Shown here: piece after piece, positions 12,497-24,400 of the stretch
Layout: the number at the start of each line of letters is the position of its first letter
Position numbering within the stretch: the stretch's first letter is position 1
Assembly: GCA_011037195.1 (NCBI GenBank)
Contig: JAAEAF010002777.1
Span: 1 to 64,000 of the forward strand
Reading direction: 5' to 3'
Length of the DNA stretch: 64,000 nucleotides
Origin: Triatoma infestans
Lineage: Eukaryota; Arthropoda; Insecta; Hemiptera; Reduviidae
Notes under the pieces: model-generated
Database searches by the model: none
What the model was told of the DNA's origin: nothing
What the model saw: the letters and a program-made list of their open reading frames with translations, nothing else
Made by a program: the position numbers and the translations under genes

Positions 12497-13527
12497 TTAT
12501 TTGTATTTGTTTTTAACTGTGCACCAAAATTGTTTGGAATCTCTTACTGCAATAAGTTTGTTATTGATGAGTTCAAAGTAGACCTTTTTCTCTTTAGATA
12601 AAGTATGTTTATATTCTTTCCTAGCTGTAATAAATTCCTGTCTATAAATAGTGTTGAACTTAGAATTCTTATAAATTTTAAAGGCCTTATACATTTGTTT
12701 TTTAAGAAGTTTACAATTTTGATTGTACCATGGTTTATTTCCATTTCGAAAACTATTAAAAAAAATTTTTCTTATATTTACCATTCCACATTTATCAGCC
12801 GAGAAAACGAGCGCATTTTTTAAAAATTCGTCCATTGGGTCAAGTTCATACTTAGCTATTATAAAGGATGGCAACTTTTTTAAAAATGACGTTTTATTGG
12901 CATTATTCCAAGTTAGTTTAGTTACAGACATAGGTTGTATGTACATATTGCGTGTATTAAGCGAATTCAGTTGTGGGCTGACTGTGAGTAAGGAACACGG
13001 TAAATGATCTGAAATTACAATATTATCACAGACAGACATATTTTCGATTAATGATAGCCCAGTTATATTGTTCCAAATCAAATCGATAACGCTGTCCCCT
13101 AAAGCGCCTAAGAATGTAAATTTACCCTCTTTGTCACTCTTACTTCTTCCATTAATTAAAAATAAATTATAATTCTCCATAAGATTAACCAGTTTTAAAC
13201 CTTTATTATTTTCACAAACATCCATTGAATACCTATTTGAATAAAGGTAAGTATTTTCAAAAATTTCAGGAAATCCATTATTTAGGTCAGCAACACGACA
13301 ATTGAAGTCCCCTCCAATAAATAAACCAAGTTCGGCATAATTAATAGAAGTATCATATAAAAACGAATCTAATTTTAATAGAACCTGGTCTATATCAATA
13401 GTGGGTTGGAAGTAAACATTGCCTACCATTACATTCATGTCTCTAAGATGTACTAGAATAAATATCCAGTGATTGGTAATACTAATAAGTTCATATTTAT
13501 ATTCTCTTTTAATTAGTGTAATTAAGC
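12497..13527 (-). pseudogene. LINE B AP endonuclease, N-terminally truncated
   Basis: The frame stays open from 13527, at the U2 junction, to the stop at 12497; the ATG at 13438 is internal. Endonuclease signatures are FIGGDFNCRV (Asp/Asn catalytic pair), DSVIDLIW and SDHLPC (catalytic Asp-His). The N-terminal third of the domain, with the first Asn and Glu of the active site, is missing because the element is 5'-truncated. A linker follows with KPWYNQNCKLLKKQM, typical of the endonuclease-RT spacer. This copy could not make a working endonuclease. Confidence 0.85.
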
Positions 13528-13566
13528 ATCGCTTCTCGGCCTTTTGGCTAAGATCAAAGTGTAGTA
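13528..13566 (+). ncRNA. U2 snRNA nt 1-39 fragment, inverted at the LINE B 5' end
   Basis: The plus strand matches the first 39 nt of spliceosomal U2 snRNA, from ATCGCTTCTCGGCC to the branch-site recognition sequence GTAGTA. The AUCAAAGUG form is the one I know from insects. U2 nt 1 touches LINE B directly, and the other side touches the target duplication. It is too short to be a gene. It is a cDNA copy captured during the LINE B insertion, antisense relative to LINE B. Confidence 0.93.
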
Positions 13567-13582
13567 CCCCTTTTTAATATTT

Positions 13583-15160
13583 CGCATAGGGTTTCATCGA
13601 ACTTGCAATTATGACAATATCGTCGGCATAACCCTGACAGGAGATGTCGAGATCCGTCAATTTGCAGAGGAGTTCGTATACTACTACGCTCCATGTGAGG
13701 GGTAACAAAACTCCCCCTTGGGGACACCCTCTAGTCGTGCTGCTCTAATGGTTCGTTGTCCCACCGCTATCTCCACTGTTCGTGTGGACAATATCTCATT
13801 CATCCACTCGCCATGGTGCCGTCCACTCCTCGTTTAATCAGGGCCCTGCAGACACCCTCATGGGAGGTGTTGTCAAAAGCGCCCTCTATGTCAAGAACGA
13901 TGCAAATGGCAGTTTTCTTAACATCTAGAGATTCCTAGATCGCACTCGTCAGCTCGTACAGAGCGGTGTCCTTTGATTTTCCCGCTCGATATGCATGCTG
14001 ACGCGGGTGCAAAGGCATCCTCTACAGGATCTTTGTTCTTATATAATTATCCAAGACCTTTTCCATTGCCTTAAGAAGAAAAGACGTAAGGCAAATAGGC
14101 CTGAAGGATTTAGGTAAGGTGGAGTCCCTATTCCCGGTTTTCGGGATGAACACCACCTTCGCCCTGCTCCATGGCCTCGGTATATACCCGAGTGCCAGAC
14201 TACTTCGAGTTACCCGAACCAGATGTGGGAGGACCTCCGCCATGCCTCTCTGCAGAAGGATAGGAAAGACCCCATCCACTCCTGATGACTTGTAGGGCAG
14301 AAAGGAGCTGATTGCGTGCAGATGGTTCTAGCAGTCTCCCAATCTACCCTGCCAGGCCTGCCCGGTTTCATTACTTCCATTATATCTTCCCTTGGTAAAC
14401 TCCCCGGGAAGTGGGTATCTAGCAGTAGATGGGCCCTTTGTTCTCCATCCTAACTGCCGTCAGGTTTCCTGAGGGACATATGAGCTCCCATGCCATGCTT
14501 GGCCATTGCTTTATGCAATCCGGCCGCCGCAGGCAGGGAGCCAATGTCCCCACAGAATTTCCTGAAGCTACTCTTCTTTGCTTTCCTTATTGCTTTGTTG
14601 TAGGTAGTCAGCCCCAAGGTGTAGCTTTGCCAGTCTCTCGTGCGCTTAGCCCTATTATAGAGCTTCCGTACCTGAGACCTCAGCCTTGCCAGCTCTTTGC
14701 TCCACCAAGGGGTATCCCTACTACAATGTAATCTGCTAGTGGGGCAGCTATCCTCAAAGGCGCCGATGATTGCCCTATTAACCTCTTCCAAATAATGCTT
14801 CAGCTCCAGCCGACATTGTGGCGACTTCACAGCGTCAATCGGCTGAGAGCACAACCTAAATTGGTTTTAAATTCGTCCCAATTTGTTCGTCTAGGGTTCC
14901 TCCAATCAGTCTCCCCGTCACTGAGCCCTTCTAGATCAAACATAATGATCCTATGGTCTAAAAGGGAGGGCTCGTTCGAGACTTCCAGTTCCGAACGAAT
15001 TGCCCGATACTCTGACGTGCAGGTCTAGATCCGCCGAGTTTTGTAACAAACAGGGTCACCTCGAGAAGGTTGCAGTAATCAATCCTAATGAATAGGAGGT
15101 GAAGCCTGTTATTCACCCTGGGGCTTCCCCAGCTAAACTGGAGAGACCCCTTGACCCCTT
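13583..15160 (-). pseudogene. LINE A 5' part: endonuclease end and RT N-terminal half
   Basis: From 15160 downward: the last endonuclease block DHRIIMFDLEG with RNPRRTNWDEFK (about 14960-14860), then the spacer frame 14854-14450 with DTPWWSKELARLRSQVRKLY. After a frame change comes the RT block 14279-14022 (PRPWSRAKVVFIPKTG, SFRPICLTSFLLKAMEKV), followed by broken motif A and B pieces and a YADDIVIIA motif near 13635-13609. Several frameshifts separate the pieces. Reading resumes at 9984 once LINE B is removed. Confidence 0.8.
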
Positions 15161-15169
15161 ACATTACCT

Positions 15170-16290
15170 TAATAACCAAATCAAGAATTTTTTTTCTCAG
15201 ATATTTCATGGTACTAGATTTGCCGTTTATTATATATTATAATGATCGTTCAAAGATCATACATAGTACTATTCTTGAAGAAATTCTCACTATTAATAGT
15301 CCTACAATGTAGGACCTACATACTTGACATTTTAATCTGTACCTACAGGTACTTCATTCTATTAACATGCTTATTAAAGAATGTGAGATGTCTATAATCT
15401 TCTTACCTGTAAATATTCATTCTTCAGGGTACTATATATTGCAGAGCCGAAATTATTTGAGAAATAGTGCACACTAGCACCCTGAACAAATACATTAAAG
15501 CGTGAAAACTATCCCCTGTAAATAAATACGTGAATATGTAAAAAACATGGCAATCTAATTGCTTGGTAAAAAGACCAACATGGCAAAAAGAGCGTGGTAA
15601 ATAATCATTGTACAAACCTGTTGCCAATATCTTAAAGTAATTGCCAATCTCTTCGCTGCAGAAATGGATTTACGCATTAGTCTTTCTTCCAGATAAGCGG
15701 ATTCACTAATGACAGTAAACAATCAATCTGCAGCAGACATCCGAACAAAATTTGTGTATATTTTCGGGTCTTCACTTCTCAGGTTCTGCGAGTAGATTTC
15801 CGAAAACTCCACTTCTCTGTCTTTTCGCAATCTACTCACGAACCCATGCATTTTTGTTTTTTTTTCGTTGTCTTCAACACAATTCAGGAAGCGCCTAAGT
15901 CCTAAAAACCTACAATATTATGCTCTCTCTTTACAAGTAATTTGAAAATATTTTAGGAAAAAATTTATCAAATATAATTGTAATCATTCCATGTGATAAT
16001 TAAGAGAAATGAGCAAGCAGACTCAGGTTGTTGACTTACAAGAAAAAATTCATTGGAGACATACATTGATAGATCTATTTTTTTTTTCTCAACGTTGTAA
16101 CCCTACGCTGAGAAAGTTTATTCTATATGCTATCTTTAAGGTTACACGTATTGTACGATAACAAAACTGGCAAATTATGCTGTGAACTTCTATAAAGAAA
16201 TAAATAAATAAAAAATGGTGCAGAACTCATTATATGTATACAAGAATAGTAATTGAACATCATAATGATGGGTCCGCAATGCTGGATAAC
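15170..16290. other. AT-rich stretch, no gene seen
   Basis: Nothing supported. Several A/T-rich low-complexity tracts. Confidence 0.45.
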
Positions 16291-16293
16291 ATC

Positions 16294-16558
16294 CGGTATT
16301 TTGACCCGTCGTAGCATCAAATTTATTTTGTCCCTGACCGGTTTCGGATTTTCATCCAACGTCAGAGCAAATCTATCCATTTCGTGAAGAGAGTTCACTT
16401 CAAACGCATTGTTTTCGTTTCCATTGTTTCGTGGAACGAAAACATTGCGTTAGAAGTGAACTCTGTCCGAGATGGATATATGTACTCTGACGATGGATGA
16501 AAATCCAAAACCGGTCAGGAACAAAATAAATATGCATGCTACGACAGATAAAATACCA
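16294..16558. mobile_element. Foldback (hairpin) element
   Basis: The two halves are inverted copies of each other, about 130 bp per arm. The left arm carries GTCGTAGCAT, CTGACCGGTTTCGGATTTTCATCCAACGTC in segments, and GAGTTCACTT; the right arm carries the complements in reverse order. The centre is GTTTTCGTTTCCA...TGGAACGAAAAC with an 8-nt loop. It has no coding capacity. Related sequence appears at 21205-21475 (a diverged hairpin) and 52450-52560 (one arm), so this is a dispersed family, probably a foldback-type MITE. Confidence 0.8.
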
Positions 16559-16559
16559 G

Positions 16560-17520
16560 AAGAATAGTGATGTTTGATGTTGTTTGCAACCGCTATATTT
16601 GTTATTATAATAAAATTAGATATCGAGTTCGATCAGAAAAACAAATTCAAATTTTCACTTTTTATTGCTTGAAATTTGTAAAAACTATGGTTTAACAATT
16701 ACAAGAGAAACCATAAATGTTTCTCCGAAGAAGGCTATAAATTTGCCAAAACGTCGCTGAAAGTTTGAAATATTTTTCTGACCGAACTCGCTATCCATTT
16801 TTACCATATAAGAATAGTATTAAAACAATATATCGACTGAGAGCTAATATATGGCCTGGGTAAAGGTGTATATGTACAAAATATATGTAGAGTGTTATTA
16901 TTATAATCATGAAATGTTGAAAATTTGAATTATAATGTGTTGGTCATTAAAAGAAATAAATTTGAACCTATGACCACATTTCAGAAGAGGAATTCTTTGT
17001 GAATCGCAACGTAAAATTTTCCTTGAAAGTGACACTTCAATGTGATTTATTGTTCTACATCCATATATTATATTAAGTAGATTAAACAAAGAAAGCTAAG
17101 TTTGAAGAAAAATAGTTAACCGAAAGTTTGCTTTCTCGAAAACTGCTCCAATGATTTCTATTAAACTTTGAATACTAACTGTACATACTTAAATGCCTGG
17201 GTTAGACTTAACTTTTAAACGTCGTCAAGTTTTACTGCTTAACTTTTAAGATTCACTCAGAGTGGAGTTACCATTCAGTATAGTTGCTTTCAGGTAAAAC
17301 TTCTTCACTAGACACCAAAACTATAATGCCCTCCCACCAACTATATTTATATGTTAATGCTAAAGCCGAGTAAAGATTTAGTTAACATTTCTAGTTCAAT
17401 AAAATATGTTTATCAGAACTGTAATGATAGAAATATTGAGAGGGTGTTATATAACAGATTTATATATATATATATGGAGTCTATGGACGGAAAATAAGGG
17501 ACAAATGACAAGAGGGCTTA
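16560..17520. other. AT-rich stretch, no gene seen
   Basis: Nothing supported. A short (TA)n run lies near 17460-17475 and a (GA)n tract at about 17530-17570. Confidence 0.45.
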
Positions 17521-17867
17521 AAAAAAGAAATTAGAGAGAGAGAGAGAGGGAGAGAGAGAGAGAGAAGGACATAAAGAGATGTGCAGACAACAGCTGAAGT
17601 CCAAGCTTTCCCATTAGCGACTTCGGCCTCCTCTTTCCACCTCTACTTTTTTTCTTACTTCTAGGAGGAGTCTCTTTTCTTTATAAAATAACTCCACTCC
17701 TTCAGGCTACTGTCAGGGTATTCAATATCCTGGATATATTAACAGCCTTTCTCCCCTTTCGTTCCTCATACTTTTCCGCCTAAATACCATTATATTGCAT
17801 GTAAAAACATACTTTATTATCAAAACTTCAATAGATAAGATTATTATTTTAACGGGGGATATGCACA

Positions 17868-18066
17868 GCGCCCTGAAATATCTATTGTGGCCTTCCTGCC
17901 CTGCCAGCCTCCGAGCAGTGTTCTCTAGCTGCAGAGAACACTACCCATACCGGACAGTGAGCTGTACAGGCTCCTAGGAAGAGATAATCAAAGTGCCGCA
18001 CGCTGGATTCGTACGCGGGGCCTCCGCATTACTATCCAGCGCGCTATCACTTTGTTCATTCCATCC
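17868..18066 (-). mobile_element. SINE-1 copy A (tRNA-derived)
   Basis: Read on the minus strand, a tRNA-like head (18066-17993) carries a damaged B box. A body follows that is shared with the copies at 39868-40066, 51758-51930 and 56198-56441: CTAGGAGCC, a CACTGTCCGGTATGG-type block, AGAGAACACTGC and GGAGGC. Its tail (CACAATAGATATTTCAG) matches the 39.9-kb copy but not the other two, so it belongs to a tail variant. It is joined upstream to a further shared module, 18067-18290. Confidence 0.75.
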
Positions 18067-18290
18067 TTTCCTTGGCTTACGCCAATTAACTAGAGACGTA
18101 GACCCTAGTTTGTGAAATGCGTTTGTCCTTGTCTGTAAAGGTAGAGTGTATGTAGTTTAAGGATATTGTGTAGTGTTCTGACGAAGTGCATGGAGTACAG
18201 AGCTGCAGAAACTCGTGGGTCGCTACTCCCCAAGTAACTACATGCAAGAGATACCTCTTGCGAGCATAAACTTCGATAACTTTCATATTT
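18067..18290 (-). repeat. 220-bp module fused upstream of SINE-1 copy A
   Basis: This matches 40067-40258 closely, including GTTCTGACGAAGTGCATGGAGTAC, GCTACTCCCCAAGTAACT and the AACTAG...ACCCTAGTTT block. Because the same module sits at the same place beside the SINE in both copies, the mobile unit is a composite of about 400 bp. Confidence 0.75.
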
Positions 18291-18416
18291 ATGTCCGGCT
18301 AATTAGAAACATTAGCTGACACAACCAGTACCTAAATTGCAATTTACATGGAATATTTAAATGAGAGAGATTGCAAACAATTAAATAATTATTGTGTATA
18401 GATTTCAAAAGAATTT

Positions 18417-18452
18417 TTATATTTATATTTATATTTATATTTATATTTAGAT
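18417..18452. repeat. (TTTATA)n hexanucleotide microsatellite
   Basis: Five to six tandem TTTATA/ATATTT units. It creates spurious frames rich in Phe/Ile or Asn/Ile on the two strands. Confidence 0.85.
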
Positions 18453-18599
18453 TTAAGAATTTTTTATTATATTTAAGGGAGAACTGTATTTTTAATTTAT
18501 TTTTTGTTTTCATTCTTTTACTTATTGCGATTTTTATAAAGATTTATGCCGCATTTTATACTAATTATATTAATTTTAGATAAGAAGAAAGGCATTTAT

Positions 18600-21190
18600 A
18601 ATTTTTTTTAATGTGAAAGAATCAACTGGGCTAATGGACAAAAGTCCAATCCTTTAAGTTTATTTCAGAATGATTGAAATATCAGTTTCTTCTTGTAATT
18701 TTTTTTTTTTAAAGTTGAACGTTTCTAATAATTAGGAGCCCACTTATCAGGGAATAGTTACATCAATAGCAAATAACAGAACGTATAGGATGTCCTGTGC
18801 AGCAAATAGGATGTAGAAAAGAGGGTTTCTAAACCGGAATTCAATACTCTTCTGAGTCCTCAACAGAAAAAGATAAATCAGATCCAGGGCTAGAAAGATA
18901 AGGTTTCTGACTAGAAAGAAAAAATAAAAGATGACAATAAGATCTACCACGAAGTAAATGCCCACCATAGAAGTAATAAAGCCGAGTAGGCTGAAATCAG
19001 AAAGGCAGAAAATTAGGCATTTAGAAACCTGTTAAATTTTTTGCTCAGATATGGCTTTAAATTGGAATGTAAACAAAAATGGCTTCTGCAAATAAGGGAT
19101 TTCCGAATTTAAAATCACCAAGAAAATCTTTTACGAGCTAATTCATGATTTATGCATAAATTTAAGAGAATACGAATTATTTCATGTGAAGTCATTCTAC
19201 AAAAAAAAAAGGAAGGAAATCCAGAAAAGTGTTTCAAGAAATAAGTACATCATAAAAAACTGAATTATCTTCATTGAAAGCAAGCATCGATTTTTGTACA
19301 AATGGCAGGTATGTGATTGTTATTAATTCATTCATTTTCATAGCTTATAATTTCCTCCATAATTACCATTGTAGTTATGATATTAATTGATCCGATCATA
19401 TCTCCAAATCAATTATAGAGTGATCATCGACTGATTTGAAATCAATTTAAAAATCATAATTTTATGTCAATAAAAATACAGAAATAATACTTTTTTAACT
19501 GTAATTATATGTTTTATGAAACGTACGAATGTAAATACCTGGGTATTGAAAAAAAAATCCTTGTCATAATTACTCCATATCGAATTGGTGGATTTCAGTT
19601 GACCCAATTATGCATTCAGTTGACCTACTTAATTTTCTTTGATGTAGTATTTGAAACTTAGAAAAAAAAACTTATAAATCCATTTTCTATTTTATTATAA
19701 GATTAAAATACTATTTTTCTGAATGAATAATTTATTCTGAACCATTACTGTTAAATAGTAAATTTTACCTGAATGTTGGAATCCAATAGACCTAGTTTAT
19801 TTCATTAATAACCAACAAAAAAAAAAATATTCTTACATATTTTGAATACGTACTGTTTATTTAATAATTTGTAAAAAAAATTATTATTTATTATTTTCAA
19901 TTTACCCAAATTATAATGAGTTAATTTTACTTACATATAGAATTGGTCCACCAGAGCTGATGATGGCGACGGAAAGAAAGAGGCTGGAAGTGGGGGGGCC
20001 AGCCAACTACTCAGAAATCATCTCTTATTATTTTTGAAAAAGAATATTTTTGGAAAAGTTCACAGAAATAATATTAAACTATGCTAATAATTTATTAGTT
20101 TTTATTTAAATTGATTTTAATATAAATTAGAATAATAAAATTTTGGATTTTATCAAATTAAAATTTTTTCCCAGTTGTTGGGCCTTTCGAAAAAGTAGCC
20201 ATTTTTTTTTTTTTTTTTTGGTGCACCAATTCAGAAATTTTTTCCACTGATTTAATTACCTGGGAAATAGAATTTAATAATTATTGTATGATGAAAAATA
20301 TTATTGTTAATTAAATTACTAATATGATATTTTCAATTAAAATCCTGGAATGTGTGAGATACTTGACCAGATTAGATGATAAGAATTTTTGTTTTGTTCT
20401 TTTTTAATTAATAAGCAACATTCTATGGTGTAATGTTAATTTATGAGCATAATTTGAAGAAAATTAATATGTTTTACTCAAGGTATGGAGATATTTCAAT
20501 AGTGTTTGGATAGATTTTTGTAATAATTGATCCGTAACTATCTGAATAATATCTTAAAACTGAATGCTTAGCCTCACATTTAAAGGTTGAAGTAATTTAA
20601 GTTGAATTTTATCTAAGTGATGGTTTCTAAGTATTACTAAATTACCAGATTATTATTCATGAAGTTTCAAGACTTGGTCAGAAAATATTTCATTGTCATT
20701 TTTCTTTAGTGGCTAAGTTTTATTACTTCACTATTTTTTTTACAGAAATGGAAATCTAAAAATATTATTCAGCAATTTACAATTGAAGGTGTATTTAAAG
20801 TGAGAGAATTGATGTTGGCTGCTGAACCTATTCTTTTTTTCCCGTTATCTTGATCATTCTTTGGGGAATGTTAATTTTGGGTTTTGATTAGAAACAGCTC
20901 TTGGCAAATAAATATTTTATTCAATTCTGGCAGAAGGTAGAAAATATTCCGTGGCTTAATCCGGTTTTAAGAGTCATTTTACAAGAATAAATTTTAAAAA
21001 TATTTTATAAAGAATTTCAAAGTTAGATCTTCTATAAAAATGGTTTTGTATCCTTGTAACCTTTTATATTATAGCAAATGAGATTTACTATCCCTTTTAT
21101 ATTCTCTGAGTTTACTAAACATTTTGAATAGATGATAGTTATAAAATGTTTCTGTATGATTATTGAAATAGTTAAGTATGTAGTTGAACC
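18600..21190. other. AT-rich stretch, no gene supported
   Basis: Mostly long A/T runs. A short GC-richer patch at 19940-20030 has an open frame reading RIGPPELMMATERKRLEVG. It might be an isolated exon or a retroelement fragment, but I see no partner exons and do not call it a gene. Confidence 0.4.
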
Positions 21191-21204
21191 CTCAATGCTG
21201 GATA

Positions 21205-21475
21205 AATATATGGGTTTTTATCCTTCTTAGGCATGCTTCATTTTTCTTTAATTCTGATCGCTTTCGATTTTCCTCCAACGTCAAAATTCTTGTGATAACA
21301 TTTATGTAGAGATGTAGAAAGAGTTGCCTTCACCCTGGTATATAACAAAACTTAAAACTTGGATGTCAACTCTTTACAGGAAATTGATGTTGGAGAAAAA
21401 AAAAATTTGAAACTGTTCAAAATTGAAGAAAAGAAGCACTGCCGGGGCGGATAAAATTCCAGATATCTTGGGTGG
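21205..21475. mobile_element. Diverged foldback element, same family as 16294-16558
   Basis: The left arm carries AGGCATGCTTCATTTTTCTT, TTCGATTTTCCTCCAACGTC and AAGAGTTGCC. The right arm carries the matching inverted pieces (ACTCTTTACAGG, GATGTTGGAGAAA, GAAGCACTGCC). The arms are much more diverged than in the 16.3-kb copy, so this insertion is older. Confidence 0.6.
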
Positions 21476-21479
21476 TTCT

Positions 21480-24400
21480 TTTTTTTAAGGACTTAATTTC
21501 AGTTAATTATTCGTGAGAATAAAGGAAACTTGTAAATCTTTTCAAAGTGTAGATATAATTTCAATTCTTTATATTCAGATGTTAAAAGAATTTCTAATTT
21601 CCATAATAATAAAAATAGTATTAGGATATGGAAACTGAATACGGAAACATAACCACGCATATTGATGTTGCATACTATCATTATCTGTCAGGGAAATGTC
21701 TTTTATTAAAAGAAAACTGGAATTAATATGGGAGCATAACCTAACCTGATTGAAAGAATAAGATATGAAAAAAAATTCTCATTCCTTAAAAAAATCTATC
21801 TGCTTTTAATGTACCTGTGAAGACGGTTGTTCAAGTTGTATCTTAGGAAAATTGTGTTTCTGGAAGAAAACTCTGTAGTTTTGGTTATGGTAGTTACGAG
21901 TTTGCATCCTATACAAGATGTGAAGAAGAAGCTTTTTAAGAAGAATAAGATTTTTTTCCACTATCAGGAATCTGGTTCGGTTCATCAAGTTTTTGTGGAG
22001 ATTGCTGACATCTCCACTTTTGAAATTTGTGCCATACATATAACCCACTGACTGAATCATCTGGGGAAGCTTCAATTTCCGAAGTGTGAAAAAAAGTGGA
22101 GACATTTTTCCAGCTCTTATTTTACTGTTAATTTAATTTTTTCCAGGTCTTATAACTGAATTAAATTTTACTTTTAAGGGATATTTTTCAAATTAAGCAG
22201 AAGCTATAATTAATAATAAATTACTTTAACAATAATTATTAAAACAGATAATTTTACTGGTTTGTTTTCCTCTTGGTTTATTACATACATTGTATTTAGT
22301 TCATACTAAGTCATCCCAAATCTAAAAGCTATAATTGAACATATCTCTCAGCTGATTGGCTAGTAAATTGTAAATTAATCTCCAATGTTTGTGAAGTTTT
22401 TAGCATATTAACAATGACATAATCCTAATAACTAAATAACAAGGGAAAACCTTATATAGTAACTAGGTCTTAAGGACATAAATTATAAAAATATAATCTT
22501 ATTTCTTTTATTTATAATCTTAAAATATTATATTATTTAATCCTATATACAAATTACCATGGTGACAGACAAAGGATAATCTCATAAGGGCATCTTCTGC
22601 TTGGTTGATGATCACTAAAACAGGGGCTGTTTATTACCAGATATGAAATTATAAAGATTATTAGTCTTAATTAAAACATTTTAATGCTATTATCGTTTGC
22701 ACATATTGTATTAATAATCACAGTTTTTCCATTTGTAATAAAAAAAAAATGTAATTTTACATTATGGTGAGATTAAGAAAAGAAACAAAGTAAAATAATT
22801 GTTTATTTCTGAGAGGCTTTAGTGTAACTCTTGACCAAATGTCAGGTATTACATTTTTTATGACATTGTTTTTTCTCAGGTGTGCGAGGCCAAGACCTGA
22901 GAATCGTATCCATTACCGCATTACATCCTAGCGCCACATCGCTTAATTTGGCTAAGTTCAAAAATATGGGGTAAAAATAATTACTGTTATTATCTTATTA
23001 ATGAAATGGGAAACTTTTCTTTCTTGTTAAAAATGATATATACATAATATATACACTGAGTTCTTTTGGAAATAAAAGTGGTAATTAAACTGGTCTGGGG
23101 ACCTTAAATGATAGAGAGAGATTACTTTGTTTGCAAACAGCTTAACTCAAAACGTTTATTATAGCATTTTTTATTAAGTTCAAATTTTATATCCTCTTTG
23201 GGAAAATCACACACAAAAAAATTTCGATTAAAATCATCGATCTCCTTATTCAATTTTTTGCGATTTTTTTATTTTCAATCATACTTGCTAAACAGATAAG
23301 GCTCTTTCTACTATACAGATAAGGTTATTTGTTTATTTAATTTATTTTTTTTAATGTTATTGTGTTTTCTTAAAAAATAAAAAGCTTCTGTACAAAATGA
23401 GTTTAGGGGTTTATGAAAAAGCGATGATATTAAACTTTCCTCTAAAGAGTCATTTCAAAATAGAATATGGTTCTCCCAATATTTTAAAAGAACAATTCTC
23501 CGGAAATACTAAATTTGGTGATTTTTTTTTTTTCCACTTGGCAAGCTAATTCGAATATATTGACCTACCACTTAGTGCTTGAAAAATGCGGAAAAATTAG
23601 TTTTAGAAATTTAAGTATAATACAATAACCTATCCATCAGAGGTCAATGGGACAAATTTGTAATTCATTGTAATGTAATCCTTATAAATGTAATTTAACT
23701 TGAAAAAAAAAAATCAATTTTAAATTATAAATTACAAATCTTGAATTATAATTATAATCCAGACATGACATTAGGGTCTAACGTCTCAATATTGCATTTC
23801 ATTGCTGTTGGAACTTAAAAGAAGCGTTGCCAATTCAAATAGTCTGTGTCTTCGAAACTAGTATTATGTGCTGTTGCCCATCATCATTACTAAACAATTA
23901 GTAAACATACGAGATGGAAGAGAATTTGTCAAATTAGAATTATGAGAAGTGCAGAAACAGGGAGCCAATTTGAGTGTGAGAATTTTTTGTTTTATACAAG
24001 CCTGATTTTAACAATTTTCTGAATAAGTCTCTGCTTCGATTTAAGCTTAGTTGTGCTAATATACAAAAACTTACTCATTATTTATTTTTTTTTGTTTAAC
24101 CTTTTATTGAATTCTGATAACTGTTCTCTGGAAGGAACAATATGTAAATGTGATCCAGGAATGACCATCATTAGTCAAAAGTTTGCTTCATGACAGCCAT
24201 CTTTGAGTATTAGAAGGAAGTGTCGTTGAAGATAAATTTCCAGCTGAAGAATTAGGTTGTGATAGGAGTTTTTGAACGGAATCTATTATACAAAATTGAA
24301 GGGAATTTTGAAGTAATTTTGGTGAGTTACAGTTTTGATATTACGGAAGATCTTGGATTGTTGGGTCTGTATTTTGTTAATAATACTAGATCGTCTGACA

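Larger units (their letters stand above)
10002..13527 (-). mobile_element. LINE B: AP-endonuclease non-LTR retrotransposon, 5'-truncated
   Basis: A minus-strand LINE of about 3.5 kb inserted into LINE A. Its 3' end is an A-tail (T-run at 10002-10014 on the plus strand). Its 5' end is cut inside the endonuclease domain at 13527, where 39 nt of inverted U2 snRNA follow. The whole insert is flanked by a 17-bp direct repeat, ACCCCTTTTTAATATTT (9985-10001 and 13566-13582), the expected target-site duplication. The RT is one open frame of more than 640 codons, so the insertion is young relative to LINE A. I cannot name the clade from memory. Confidence 0.9.
8400..15160 (-). mobile_element. LINE A: RNase H-bearing non-LTR retrotransposon, split by LINE B
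   Basis: A 5'-truncated non-LTR retrotransposon on the minus strand, in two parts (15160-13583 and 9984-about 8400), interrupted by LINE B. Parts in order: the end of the AP endonuclease, a linker with WW-type residues, RT palm and fingers, YADD, thumb, RNase H and a C-terminal Cys/His zinc finger. It replicates by target-primed reverse transcription. Several frameshifts and stops break every domain, so it is a dead copy. RNase H after RT places it in the I/R1/LOA-type group; I cannot assign the clade more closely. The upstream endonuclease half and any ORF1 are missing. I did not find a clear 3' tail or target duplication. Confidence 0.8.

Noticed and set aside
13528..13566. Functional U2 snRNA gene
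   Set aside because: Only nt 1-39 are present; stem-loops II-IV and the Sm site are absent, and it lies inside a retrotransposon target duplication.
22875..22940. tRNA or SINE-1 head
   Set aside because: Weak similarity to the SINE-1 head only; the B box is destroyed and no body follows.
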